Shown: one piece after another, positions 10,197-18,527 of the stretch | Layout: each line of letters begins with the position of its first letter | Numbering within the stretch: position 1 is the stretch's first letter | NCBI GenBank assembly: GCA_963741355.1 | Contig: CAVUIG010000003.1 | Span: 124,001 to 188,000, forward strand | DNA length: 64,000 nt | Direction of reading: 5' to 3' | From: CAIWHR01 sp963741355 | GTDB lineage: Bacteria > Pseudomonadota > Gammaproteobacteria > Burkholderiales > Casimicrobiaceae | The notes under the pieces: generated by a model | Database searches by the model: none | Seen by the model: only the letters and a program-made list of their open reading frames with translations | Told to the model about the DNA's origin: nothing | Position numbers and translations under genes: made by a program

Positions 10197-10582
10197 AGCA
10201 CGTTCGGTTGAAGCGGCAAAACAGTATCGATCGCGTTCGACCCTACTGCTGATCGCGGGGAATGCGGCTGACGCGGGTTGGGCCCGCAAACTCGAGCCCG
10301 ATTCCACGTACGCCGATCCCTCGGGAACGCGCACACTACGCCTTTTGCGAGGATAGGGTCAAGGTCGATTTTTCGCTTTGGCGTCATCTGCAACCACACC
10401 GACCGCAGGGATTGCGGTTGCCGCAGGCTTGCGGGTGGCCGATCGGAAGCGCGCGATCTGCACTCGTTCGTCTCACGGAGACCGACGCTCGGCGGGGCAA
10501 TCGCGCCATTTTGTTAGAATTACAAATTGCCGGCGCGGCGGCGGTTTCCGTTTCCGGTTTGCGACTTCCAGTTCCCGATCCC
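10197..10582. other. Divergent intergenic region between BNR gene and hemC
   Basis: No convincing gene. Going plus-ward there is a moderately GC-rich stretch without long ORFs of good codon use, then TTAGAAT at 10514-10520. This resembles the -10 boxes seen before hemX and the cupin gene in this window and would serve hemC at 10583. A matching -35 box is not evident. Confidence 0.4.
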
Positions 10583-11522
10583 ATGACTTCCCCTCCCGCA
10601 CCGCGCAAGTTGACGATCGCCACCCGTGAATCGGCGCTTGCGATGTGGCAGGCCGAGCACATCCGCGCATGGCTCGCGGCGATGCATCCGGGCTGCGAAG
10701 TCGCGCTGCTCGGCATCACCACGCAGGGCGATCGCGTGCTCGACCAGCCGCTCGCCGACATCGGCGGCAAGGGCCTGTTCATCAAGGAGCTCGAGCACGC
10801 GATGGCGGAGGGTCGCGCCGACCTCGCCGTGCATTCGCTGAAGGACGTTCCGATGGACATGCCGGAGGGGTTCACGCTGGCGGCGATCGGCCCGCGCGAG
10901 GACCCGCGCGATGCGTTCGTGTCCAACCGCTACCTCGATCTCGCCGCGCTGCCCGGCGGCGCACGCATCGGCACGTCGAGCCTGCGCCGCGAAGCGCAGC
11001 TGCGCGAGCGCGATCCGCTGCTCGAGATCCTGCCGCTGCGCGGCAACGTCAACACCCGCCTGCGCAAGCTCGACGAAGGCAAGTACGACGCGATCATCCT
11101 CGCCGCCGCGGGATTGAAACGGCTTGGCTTCGGCGCACGCATCGCGGCGCTGCTCGATCCGGAAGAGAGCCTGCCCGCCGTCGGGTCAGGGCGCATTGGC
11201 GCTCGAGTGCCGCGCCGACCGCCCCGACGTGATCGAGGTCCTGGCCGCCTTCGCCGACCGCGACACGACGCATGCGACGACGGCCGAGCGCGCCTTTTCG
11301 CGCGCGCTGTCGGGCAGCTGCCACACGCCGCTCGCCGCGCACGCGATAACGCGCCACGGCGAGCTGTGGCTGCGCGGCCTGCTCGCGAGCCGCGATGGCA
11401 CCGAGATCCTGCGCGGCGACAAGGCGGCGGTCGTGACGGACCCGGCCGGTGCGGATGCGCTCGGCCGCACGCTCGCCGACGAATTCCTGGCTCGGGGCGC
11501 GGCGCGGCTCGTCGGCGCGTGA
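10583..11522 (+). CDS. hemC: Hydroxymethylbilane synthase (porphobilinogen deaminase), one frameshift
   Basis: Joins four porphobilinogen molecules into hydroxymethylbilane in the cytoplasm, the step before uroporphyrinogen III in heme synthesis. The start at 10583 gives MTSPPAPRKLTIATRESALA. Family segments follow: GDRVLDQPLADIGGKGLFIKEL, DLAVHSLKDVPM, RIGTSSLRR, LRGNVNTRL and LPAVGQGALALE. The dipyrromethane-cofactor Cys is in GSCHTPLA, near residue 243. The frame breaks at about 11186, where GGG replaces an expected GG (an extra G within the codons for VGQG). Repairing it gives a protein of about 312 residues, the usual size. hemD follows. Confidence 0.93.
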
Positions 11523-11620
11523 TGGAGGACCGATTCGATTTTTTGCGGCAACGTCATGCCGATGACCTCTTCACGCACACAAGCAATCGACTCTGACCGC
11601 GGCGTCGAGATTTCGATCGC

Positions 11621-12421
11621 ATGACGCAAGGTCGCTCCATCGATACCGACCCCGGTTCGCCGCTCGCGGGAATCGGCGTGCTGGTGACGCGGCCGGCACG
11701 GCAGGCAAGCGGCTTCGCGCAGAAGCTCGCGGCGCTGGGTGCTACGCCCGTCATTTTTCCCGCCATCGTCATCCTTCCGCCGGCGAACACGGAGTCGCTG
11801 ACGCGCGCGCAGGCGCAGCTCGCCCAGTACGATTTCGCGGTGTTCGTCTCCGGCAACGCCGTCGAGTACGGCGTCGCCGATCCGAAGCACTGGCCCGCGT
11901 CGCTGGTCGCGATGGCGCCCGGTCCCGGCACCGCGGAGGCGCTCGCGGCCGTCGGCATTGATAACGTGCGCATTCCGACAACGACGTTCGACAGCTCGGG
12001 GCTCCTGGCGCTGCCGGAATTCGCGCGGGTCGCCGGCAAGCGCGTCGCGATCTTTCGCGGCAGCGCCGGCCGCGACGAGCTCGGCGACACGCTCCGTGCG
12101 CGCGGCGCGCGGGTCGATTACATCGAATGCTATCGGCGCGCGCGGCCGCAAAGCGGCGCGGCGGGACTGGTCGAGGCGTTTCGCGACGGCCGCATCGACG
12201 CCGTCACGATCTCGTCTTCCGAAGGGCTCGACAACCTGTGGGCGGTCGTCACGGGCGCGACGCGCGCGGCATGGCAGTCGTGCGCGACGTTCGTGCCGCA
12301 TCCGCGCATCGCTGCGCTCGCGCGAGTGCTCGGGCTCAACGTCATCGAGACGGCGGGCACCGACGCCGGCCTCATCGCCGGATTGCTAGAATGGGCGGCC
12401 AACCCAAGAGAACGGAACTAG
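11621..12421 (+). CDS. hemD: Uroporphyrinogen-III synthase
   Basis: Cyclises and rearranges hydroxymethylbilane to uroporphyrinogen III. The intact 266-residue ORF has the HemD two-lobe pattern: VLVTRPARQASGFAQKL at the start, AVFVSGNAVEYGV, GPGTAEALAAVG, VAIFRGSAGRDELGDTL and TISSSEGLDNL. The short low-conserved N-terminus is usual. It follows hemC by 98 bases. In related genomes hemX and hemY follow directly; here they come 3.4 kb later. The 3' end overlaps a GCTAGAATGG box (about 12387-12396) that may be the -10 of the next gene. Confidence 0.9.
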   Translation: MTQGRSIDTDPGSPLAGIGVLVTRPARQASGFAQKLAALGATPVIFPAIVILPPANTESLTRAQAQLAQYDFAVFVSGNAVEYGVADPKHWPASLVAMAPGPGTAEALAAVGIDNVRIPTTTFDSSGLLALPEFARVAGKRVAIFRGSAGRDELGDTLRARGARVDYIECYRRARPQSGAAGLVEAFRDGRIDAVTISSSEGLDNLWAVVTGATRAAWQSCATFVPHPRIAALARVLGLNVIETAGTDAGLIAGLLEWAANPRERN

Positions 12422-12425
12422 AGCC

Positions 12426-13374
12426 ATGGAGCAACCCGACATCATCGTCACGGCGCCGCTGCCGCCGTTTCTCTACGATCCGCTCAAGGCCGATTACCGC
12501 TGCCACGATTACCACGCGGCCGCCGACAAGCCCGCGCTGCTCGCCGCGCACGGCGGCAGGATCCGCGGACTGGTGCAGGGCGGCGGCACGGTGACCCCCA
12601 CGTCGCTGATCGACGCGCTGCCCGCGCTCGAGATCATCTCGGTGTTCGGTGTCGGCTACGACGGCGTCCCGGTCGAGCATTGCCGCAAGCGTGGCGTCAA
12701 GGTGACCAACACGCCGGACGTCCTCACCGACGACGTCGCCGACGTCGCCGTCGCGCTGATCCTGATGACCGGCCGCGGCTTCGTGCGCGCGAACCGCTTC
12801 GTGCACGCGGGCGACTGGCTGAAGCGCGGAGCCGAGCTCACGACCAAGCTGGGCGGCAGGACGGTCGGCATCCTCGGCCTCGGCCGCATCGGCAAGGCGA
12901 TCGCCGAGCGCGTGTCGGCGATGGGAATGAAGGTGGCGTACACGGGCAGAAAGCCGCAGAGCGTTCCGTACGCTTTCCACGCGGATCTCAAATCGCTCGC
13001 CGCGGCGTCCGACTTCCTGGTCGTCGCCTGTCCCGGCGGCGCGGCGACGAAGAATCTCGTCGACGCCGGCGTCCTGGCGGCGCTCGGCAAGAAGGGCACG
13101 ATCGTCAACATCGCGCGCGGCTCGATCGTCGACGAGCCGGCGCTCGTGGCCGCGCTCGCCAACGGTCGTGATCAAGGGCGCGGGCCTCGACGTGTTCGCC
13201 GACGAGCCCAACGTGCCGGCACCGCTGCTCGCGATGGACAACGTCGTGCTGCTGCCGCACGTGGGCAGCGCGACGCACGAGACGCGCAAGGCGATGGGCG
13301 ACCTGTGCAAGGCGAATCTCGACGCATGGTTCGCCGGCCGGCCGCTGCCGACGCTGATCCCCGAGCTCGCGTAA
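12426..13374 (+). CDS. D-2-hydroxyacid dehydrogenase, glyoxylate/hydroxypyruvate reductase type (one frameshift)
   Basis: An NAD(P)-dependent enzyme reducing 2-keto acids such as glyoxylate or hydroxypyruvate. The Rossmann motif GILGLGRIGKAIAERV is near residue 156. The catalytic residues are visible: Arg in NIARGSIVDEPAL, Glu in FADEPNVPAPLL and His in LPHVGSATHETR. The frame breaks near 13166, where GGTCGTGATC has an extra base compared with GGTGTGATC in the second copy at 13517-13882. The total of about 316 residues is normal. It starts 5 bases after hemD. Fold and activity class are clear, the exact substrate is not. Confidence 0.85.
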
Positions 13375-13516
13375 CGCCCGGGCGCAAGAAGCCCGTCGGA
13401 CTTGATTTCATCTATGCGTCGCCGGTCCCAAAAGCGATGGATGCGCGGCGCGAGGCGCAGCGTTGCGCGCATCACGCGGGACAGGATTCGGCCGTGACTT
13501 CGTCCCGTCTTCGTGC

Positions 13517-13882
13517 GTCCGACTTCCTGGTCGTCGCCTGTCCCGGCGGCGCGGCGACGAAGCATCTCGTCGACGCCGGCGTGCTGGCGGCGCTCGGCAA
13601 GAAGGGCACGATCGTCAACATCGCGCGCGGCTCGATCGTCGACGAGCCCGCGCTCGTGCCGCGCTGGCCAATGGTGTGATCAAGGGCGCGGGCCTCGACG
13701 TGTTCGCCGACGAGCCCAACGTGCCGGCGCCGCTGCTCGCGATGGACAACGTCGTGCTGCTGCCGCACGTGGGCAGCGCGACGCACGAGACACGAAAGGC
13801 GATGGGCGACCTGTGCAAGGCGAATCTCGACGCATGGTTCGCCGGCCGGCCGCTGCCGACGCTGATTCCCGAGCTCGCGTAG
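13517..13882 (+). pseudogene. Second, 5'-truncated copy of the D-2-hydroxyacid dehydrogenase 3' half
   Basis: Begins abruptly at the codons for SDFLVVACPGG and runs to the same C-terminus (TLIPELA), 508-510 bases downstream of the matching part of the complete gene. It carries its own one-base deletion near 13664 (CTCGTGCCGCG instead of CTCGTGGCCGCG). The copies differ at roughly ten positions, nearly all synonymous, with N-to-H at one codon. The 142 bases between them (13375-13516) show no gene. It is either a diverged tandem duplication or a chimeric assembly of two strain haplotypes. Confidence 0.8.
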
Positions 13883-13909
13883 TAGGACTCGAAGCTTCTA
13901 GAACCCGTT

Positions 13910-14927
13910 CTAGTCGTCGGGCGCGAGGGGTGCGACGGGCGAAACGCCGCGCGCAGGCTTCCACATGACGATGAAGAGCGCGGCGACGACCAGCGCAGAG
14001 CGGTGCGACGCTGGCTTCGTTCCGCGCAGGCTTCCACATCACGATGAAGAGGGCGGCGACGACGAGCGCGAGCGCAAGCCACTCCTGCGTGCCGGGCCGC
14101 TCGCCCAGCAACAGCATCCCCGCGAACACTCCGACGACGGGCACCGGCAGCGACGCGAGCGACGACACCGCGACCGGCAGCGTGCGGGCGAGGGTGAAAT
14201 ACGCCGCGTGCGCGATCGTTCCGGCGAGGAAGATGTTGTAGAGGACGGCGAACCATGCGCGGCCGTTCATCTGCGCGAGCTGGCCCGCGATCGGCGCGGA
14301 ATCGAACAGCGGCGCGGCGAGCGCGAGCGGCATCCAGCCCAGCAGCATCATCCAGCCGGTCACCGTGTTCTGCGGGATCGGCGGCTTCCATTTGCGCAGC
14401 AGCACGGTGCCCATCGCCCACGACAGCGCGGCCCCGAGGATCATCATCGCGGCGAACGGCGAGCTGCCGATCGTGCGGAATTCGTCGCCCAGCAGCAGCG
14501 CCATGCCGAGGGTACCCAGCGCGAGGCCCATCAGCTTGCGCCGCGACAGCGGCTCGTCGAGGACGAAGGCGCCGATGGCGGTCGCCCAGATCGGCATCGT
14601 GTAGGCGAGGATCGCGCTGCGTCCCGCCGCCATCTGCTGCACGCCGAAGAGGAGGAGGCCGTTCCAGCCGGCGATGTTGAAGAACGCGAGCGCCGCGACC
14701 CGCCACCACCATGCGCGCGGGACGCGCACGCTGTCGCCGGAGAAGTGCGCGACGGCGAAGAGTCCCAGCGCCGCGAACGGCAGCGTCAACGCGCGAAACG
14801 TGAGCGGCGCGAGCTCGGTGACGCCGATCTTGAGGATCGGCCAGTTGAGGCCCCAGACGATGGCCAATACGCCGACGGGCAGCGCCGCGCGCAGCATCGA
14901 CCCCGAAGGCGTCGCCGGTGCGCTCAT
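13910..14927 (-). CDS. EamA/DMT-family transporter (3' end partly duplicated)
   Basis: An inner-membrane carrier with about ten hydrophobic segments and two EamA halves (GVLAIVWGLNWPILKIG near the start, ALSWAMGTVLLRKW in the middle). Family members export amino acids, nucleotide precursors or other metabolites; the substrate here is unknown. I chose the ATG at 14927 (MSAPATPSG); a GTG at 14945 is possible. The last helix is followed by AALFIVMWKPAR, which occurs twice because of a 73-base tandem repeat that shifts the frame. The second copy leads to a clean end, VAPLAPDD, with TAG at 13910-13912. It is convergent with the truncated dehydrogenase copy. Confidence 0.75.
13953..14072. repeat. 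73-base imperfect tandem repeat in the transporter 3' end
   Basis: The stretch beginning GCAGGCTTCCACAT occurs at 13953 and again at 14026, each followed by about 30 bases that match with three substitutions. The 73-base offset is not a multiple of three, so the repeat itself breaks the transporter frame. It lies within 150 bases of the truncated dehydrogenase copy. Confidence 0.75.
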
Positions 14928-14982
14928 GTCATCGGAGGGCGCCACGGCGCGGGCGCGAAGATCGCGCAGCGGGTTCGTGCGC

Positions 14983-15636
14983 TCAAGGCCTTGCCGGCGG
15001 CTCGCCGTACTTGCTCTGATGCAGCGAGCGTGCCTGCGTCACCCACTCGTCGCGCCGGATGCGGCCCGGAAATTCGTGCAGCTTGCCGTCGAACTCGTCG
15101 ATGTCGGACTCCGACCAGAACGCGACCTGGCGAAACGTCGTCACGCCGAGCTGGTGCAGCATCCGCTCGAGCACGGGACCGATGCCGACGATCAGCTTGA
15201 GGTCGTCCGGAGCCCCGGGGCCGAACAGCGTCGAAGGCGCGTTGTCCTCGAGGTCGATGACGAGCTGGCGGTAGCGCGCGGTCTCGGCGCGCGAGCGCGC
15301 GAGATCCCCGAACAGGCGGCGGCGCTCGTCGGCGAAATCGGCGAGCTGGACCTGTGCCGCATCGCGCGTGCGAATGTCCCGTCGCAACCGCGCCGCTTCG
15401 TCTTCGTAACTGCGGATGATGCGCGCGCGCTCGGCGACGCCGCGCTCAGGCTCGGGCGGCGTGGTGGCCGCAGGCGCGTGTCCGGCCGCCACGGGAGGCG
15501 CCGCAAGGGGAACGACGGGACCGGGCGGCGTTGCCTGGGCAATCGCACCGCCGGCGGCCTTGCGCGACGCGCGACCGGCGACGAACCCCGCGACCAGCGC
15601 CGCGATCAGAACGACGAATGCGATGAGAGGCGACAC
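14983..15636 (-). CDS. Membrane-anchored coiled-coil protein with C-terminal helix-hairpin-helix domain
   Basis: A 217-residue protein with an N-terminal membrane anchor (MSPLIAFVVLIAALVAGFVAG), a Pro/Ala-rich linker (residues about 30-70), and a charged coiled coil about 70-140. The C-terminal domain (DDLKLIVGIGPVLERMLHQL, ending SLHQSKYG) is of the kind found in proteins annotated as NADH dehydrogenase subunit E-like or ribosomal L21-like. The HHH core is GIGPVLERMLHQLGV. The function is unknown; the fold may bind nucleic acid or act as an interaction module. The ORF is intact and divergent from hemX. Confidence 0.6.
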   Translation of the reverse strand: MSPLIAFVVLIAALVAGFVAGRASRKAAGGAIAQATPPGPVVPLAAPPVAAGHAPAATTPPEPERGVAERARIIRSYEDEAARLRRDIRTRDAAQVQLADFADERRRLFGDLARSRAETARYRQLVIDLEDNAPSTLFGPGAPDDLKLIVGIGPVLERMLHQLGVTTFRQVAFWSESDIDEFDGKLHEFPGRIRRDEWVTQARSLHQSKYGEPPARP

Positions 15637-15774
15637 GCGCGATTTCCCTGACCGTTTCGGTTGGCGCGATCGTTCGAATCCGCCGCGCCTCGAGCGGACG
15701 CGGCAGCGCCTTCATCATCGGATTGTAATCGAGCGCCGGGCCCGCCCGCCACCGGATTCGGCGGTCGCGCCTGC

Positions 15775-15780
15775 TAGAAT
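15775..15780 (+). promoter_or_regulatory. Candidate -10 box for hemX-hemY
   Basis: GCTAGAATTG, 51 bases before the hemX ATG; the same GCTAGAAT string occurs before the hydroxyacid dehydrogenase and a similar TAGAAT before hemC and the cupin gene. The -35 region is not recognisable. Confidence 0.4.
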
Positions 15781-15830
15781 TGATCATTGCCGCGGAACGG
15801 CGGGAATCGTCCGGGTCCGTCGCCATCGCC

Positions 15831-16979
15831 ATGTCCGATTCCGATCGAGAATTCGAAGCCGCAGCGCCCGGCGCGCCGGGCGCCGACACGCCGCCTTCGT
15901 ACGGCGGCCCAACGTTGCCCCCCGTAACCGAGCGCGAGTCGCTGCCGCCGGTTCACAAGCCGGTCATCTCGCGGACGCTCGTCACCGTGCTCGCCGTCTG
16001 CGCGCTCGTCGCGGCGCTGGGCGCGTGGCTCGACGGCCGGCGCGTGCTGCGCGATTTCCGCGGCGAGGTCGCGGAACGCCTCCTCGGCGTCGACACATCG
16101 ATCTCGGCGACGGCCAAGGCCGAAATCGACCTCGCCGGCGTGCTGAAAGACGCCCAGGCGAGGATCAGCGAGCTCGAGGCGCAGCTTGCCGAATCGCAGT
16201 CGCAGCAGGCGGCGCTGGAGGCGCTCTATCGTGACCTCGCGCCGTCGCGCGACGAGATCGCGGTCTCGGAGATCGAGCAGGTGCTGCTGGTCGCGGGGCA
16301 GCAGCTTCAGCTCGCCGGCAACGTGCCGTCGGCGCTCACCGCGCTGCAGCTTGCCGACATCAAGCTGCGCCAGCTCGACCGGCCGCAATTCCTGCCGCTG
16401 CGGCGTGCGCTCGCGAGCGACATGGAAGCATTGCGGGCGGTGCCGTTCGTCGACGTCACCGGCCTCTCGCTCAAGCTCGATCAGGCGATGGCGCTCGCGC
16501 CGACGCTTCCGCTCGCGATGGACGAGCGCCTGCCGCAGCCTGCCGCGGCCAAGGGCGACGTGCCGGCGGCCGACGTTCCGGCCTGGCGGCGCGCGCTCGG
16601 CGACGCGTGGGCGCAGCTGCGCGATCTCGTGCGCATCGAGAATTCCGATCGCCCCGCGGCCGCGCTGCTGCCGCCGGCGCAGCAGTACTTCCTGCGCGAG
16701 AACGTCCGCCTGCGACTGCTGGGCGCGCGCATCGCGCTGCAGAACCACGACGACGCGAGCTTTCGCGCCGACGTCGCGGCCGCCGACGCGCTGCTGAAGC
16801 AATATTTCGACACCCGCACCAAGCCCGTGCAGTCGGTGCAGGCGACGCTGAAGCTGCTGGCGGCGACGCCGGCCACGGGCTCGATGCCCAACCTCACGCG
16901 CAGCCTCGAAGCGGTGCGGGCGTTGCGCGCGGCGCAGGAGCGCGGCGCGGGCCGCGCGGCCGCCCCGCCGCCTCGCTGA
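15831..16979 (+). CDS. hemX: HemX family membrane protein
   Basis: Uroporphyrinogen-III C-methyltransferase-like protein HemX; despite the old name it has no methyltransferase motif, and in betaproteobacteria it accompanies hemC, hemD and hemY. The 382-residue product from the ATG at 15831 (MSDSDREFEAAAP) has a Pro-rich cytoplasmic N-terminus and one transmembrane helix at about residues 48-66 (TLVTVLAVCALVAALGAWL). A coiled coil (LKDAQARISELEAQLAESQ) and a helical periplasmic domain with QVLLVAGQQLQLAGN follow. An upstream ATG at 15780 overlaps the -10 box and is unlikely. hemY starts 14 bases downstream. Confidence 0.85.
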   Translation: MSDSDREFEAAAPGAPGADTPPSYGGPTLPPVTERESLPPVHKPVISRTLVTVLAVCALVAALGAWLDGRRVLRDFRGEVAERLLGVDTSISATAKAEIDLAGVLKDAQARISELEAQLAESQSQQAALEALYRDLAPSRDEIAVSEIEQVLLVAGQQLQLAGNVPSALTALQLADIKLRQLDRPQFLPLRRALASDMEALRAVPFVDVTGLSLKLDQAMALAPTLPLAMDERLPQPAAAKGDVPAADVPAWRRALGDAWAQLRDLVRIENSDRPAAALLPPAQQYFLRENVRLRLLGARIALQNHDDASFRADVAAADALLKQYFDTRTKPVQSVQATLKLLAATPATGSMPNLTRSLEAVRALRAAQERGAGRAAAPPPR

Positions 16980-16993
16980 CGGCGCTCCCCGCC

Positions 16994-18204
16994 GTGCGCA
17001 TCCTGTTCTGGTTCCTGCTGCTCGCCACCGCGGCCGTCGCCGTCGCGCTCGCGCTGACCTCGAAGCTCTCGGCGGGATACGCGCTGTTCGTCGCGCCGCC
17101 GTGGCGCATCGAACTGTCGCTCACGCTGTTCATCATGCTCGTGATCGCGCTCTACGCGCTGGGCTATGCGCTGGCGCGGCTCGCGCACCGCGTGATGCGC
17201 CTGCCGAAGGACGTCCGCAGGCCTATCGCCGCCGGCAGCAGCAGGAGCGCGTGCGCGCGAACCAGGACGCCGCGGTCGTCGCGCTGCTCGAAGGGCGCTA
17301 CGGCAAGGCGCGACAGGCGGCCGAGGAGGCGCTCGCGATCCCGGGGTCGCCGGGACTGCCGGCGTTGATCGCCGCGCGCGCGGCGCTCGAGACGCGCGAC
17401 TTCGCCGAAGTGGCGCGCCTGCTCGGATCGCCCGCCGCGCAGACGGCGAGCCTCGCGGTGCCGCGGCTCATGATCGAAGCGGAAATGAAGCTGGAACAGG
17501 CACGTCCGGCGGAGGCGCTGGCAACACTCGCCGCGCTGCGCAAGGAAGCCGGGTCGCACACGGCGGCGCTGCGCCTCGAGTTGCGCGCAATGCAGGGCGC
17601 GGGCCGGTACGCCGAGATTCCGCCGCTGGTCGACCAGCTGGTGAAGCGCAAGGTCTACGGCGCGAGCGAAGGCGAGCACCTGCGCGCCGCCGCGCATGCC
17701 GAGGAGCTCGCCGCGCTCGCGAACAGCGCCGCGGGGCTGCGTGCCTACTGGAACAATCTCTCCGAAAACGAGCGTCGCATGCCGAAGATCGCGGGCGCTG
17801 CGGCGAAGAGCTTCATGGCGCTGGGCGGCGACCGCGAGGCGGCGGAAATCCTGGCGAAGAGCCTCGAGCGCGACTGGGATTCGGCGCTGGTCGTGCTCTA
17901 CGCGCATTGCCGCACCGCGGATTCGACGCGGCAGCTCGGCGAGGCGGAACGCTGGCTCACGCATCACAACCAGGACCCCGCGCTGCTGTACGCGCTCGGC
18001 ATCCTGTGCCAGCGCGAGCAGCTGTGGGGCAAGGCGCAGACGTATCTCGAGGCGAGCCTCGCGCTCGACGACGACTATCGCACGCACGTCGCGCTGGGCG
18101 AGCTCTTCGCGCGCCTCGGCCGCAACGACGACGCCAACGCGCATCTCGCCGCGGCGCTGAAGCTCGCGCTCGCGGAACTGGGCGGCGCGCCGGAGCTGCG
18201 CTAG
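16994..18204 (+). CDS. hemY: HemY family protein (one frameshift)
   Basis: An inner-membrane protein of the proteobacterial HemY type (not protoporphyrinogen oxidase), with two N-terminal membrane helices (ILFWFLLLATAAVAVALAL and LSLTLFIMLVIALYALGYAL). A long TPR-rich cytoplasmic part (YGKARQAAEEALAIPG through RLGRNDDANAHLAAALKLAL) follows. GTG at 16994 is the likely start, close behind the hemX stop. The frame breaks near 17218, just after LPKDVR; a missing base would restore RQAYRRR. The repaired length is about 404 residues, normal for the family. The family is linked to late heme synthesis by gene order, but its biochemical role is not settled. Confidence 0.82.
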
Positions 18205-18527
18205 CGCGGCGAACGGGCGTCTTCCCGGCTGGAACCCGGATACCGGCGCGTTGCCGGAGCGCCGATCCTGCCTTGATCGCGATGCCCCGTCGCCAACATG
18301 CGATTGCCAAGGTACCCGGGACGGCCCGGCGAGGAACGGTCCGTAAGCCCGCGCGATCGCCGCGCGTCATTCGCGCCCGCTCGCCGGTCCACTCTCCGCT
18401 TTCGGCGGTGCGGATGTGGCAAACCGGCGACGTTTGACCTCCATCGACGATTTCGTCAGACTTGCGCCGGAAACCTGCGGTTGATCGTTCCGATCTTCGA
18501 GATTGCCTCACGGCGAAGGGAGATCTC
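18205..18527. other. Intergenic region upstream of the repeat-module secreted protein
   Basis: 323 bases without a convincing gene. It is GC-rich with several short inverted repeats (for example CCCGGGACGGCCCGG near 18313-18328). It holds the promoter of the downstream gene, but I cannot point to clear -10 and -35 boxes. I see no match to a known riboswitch core. The last bases carry AAGGGAGA, the ribosome-binding site for 18528. Confidence 0.4.

Noticed and set aside
15660..15700. tRNA-like string GTTCGAATCC
   Set aside because: No acceptor or D-arm pairing around it. It lies in the promoter region between the HHH gene and hemX.
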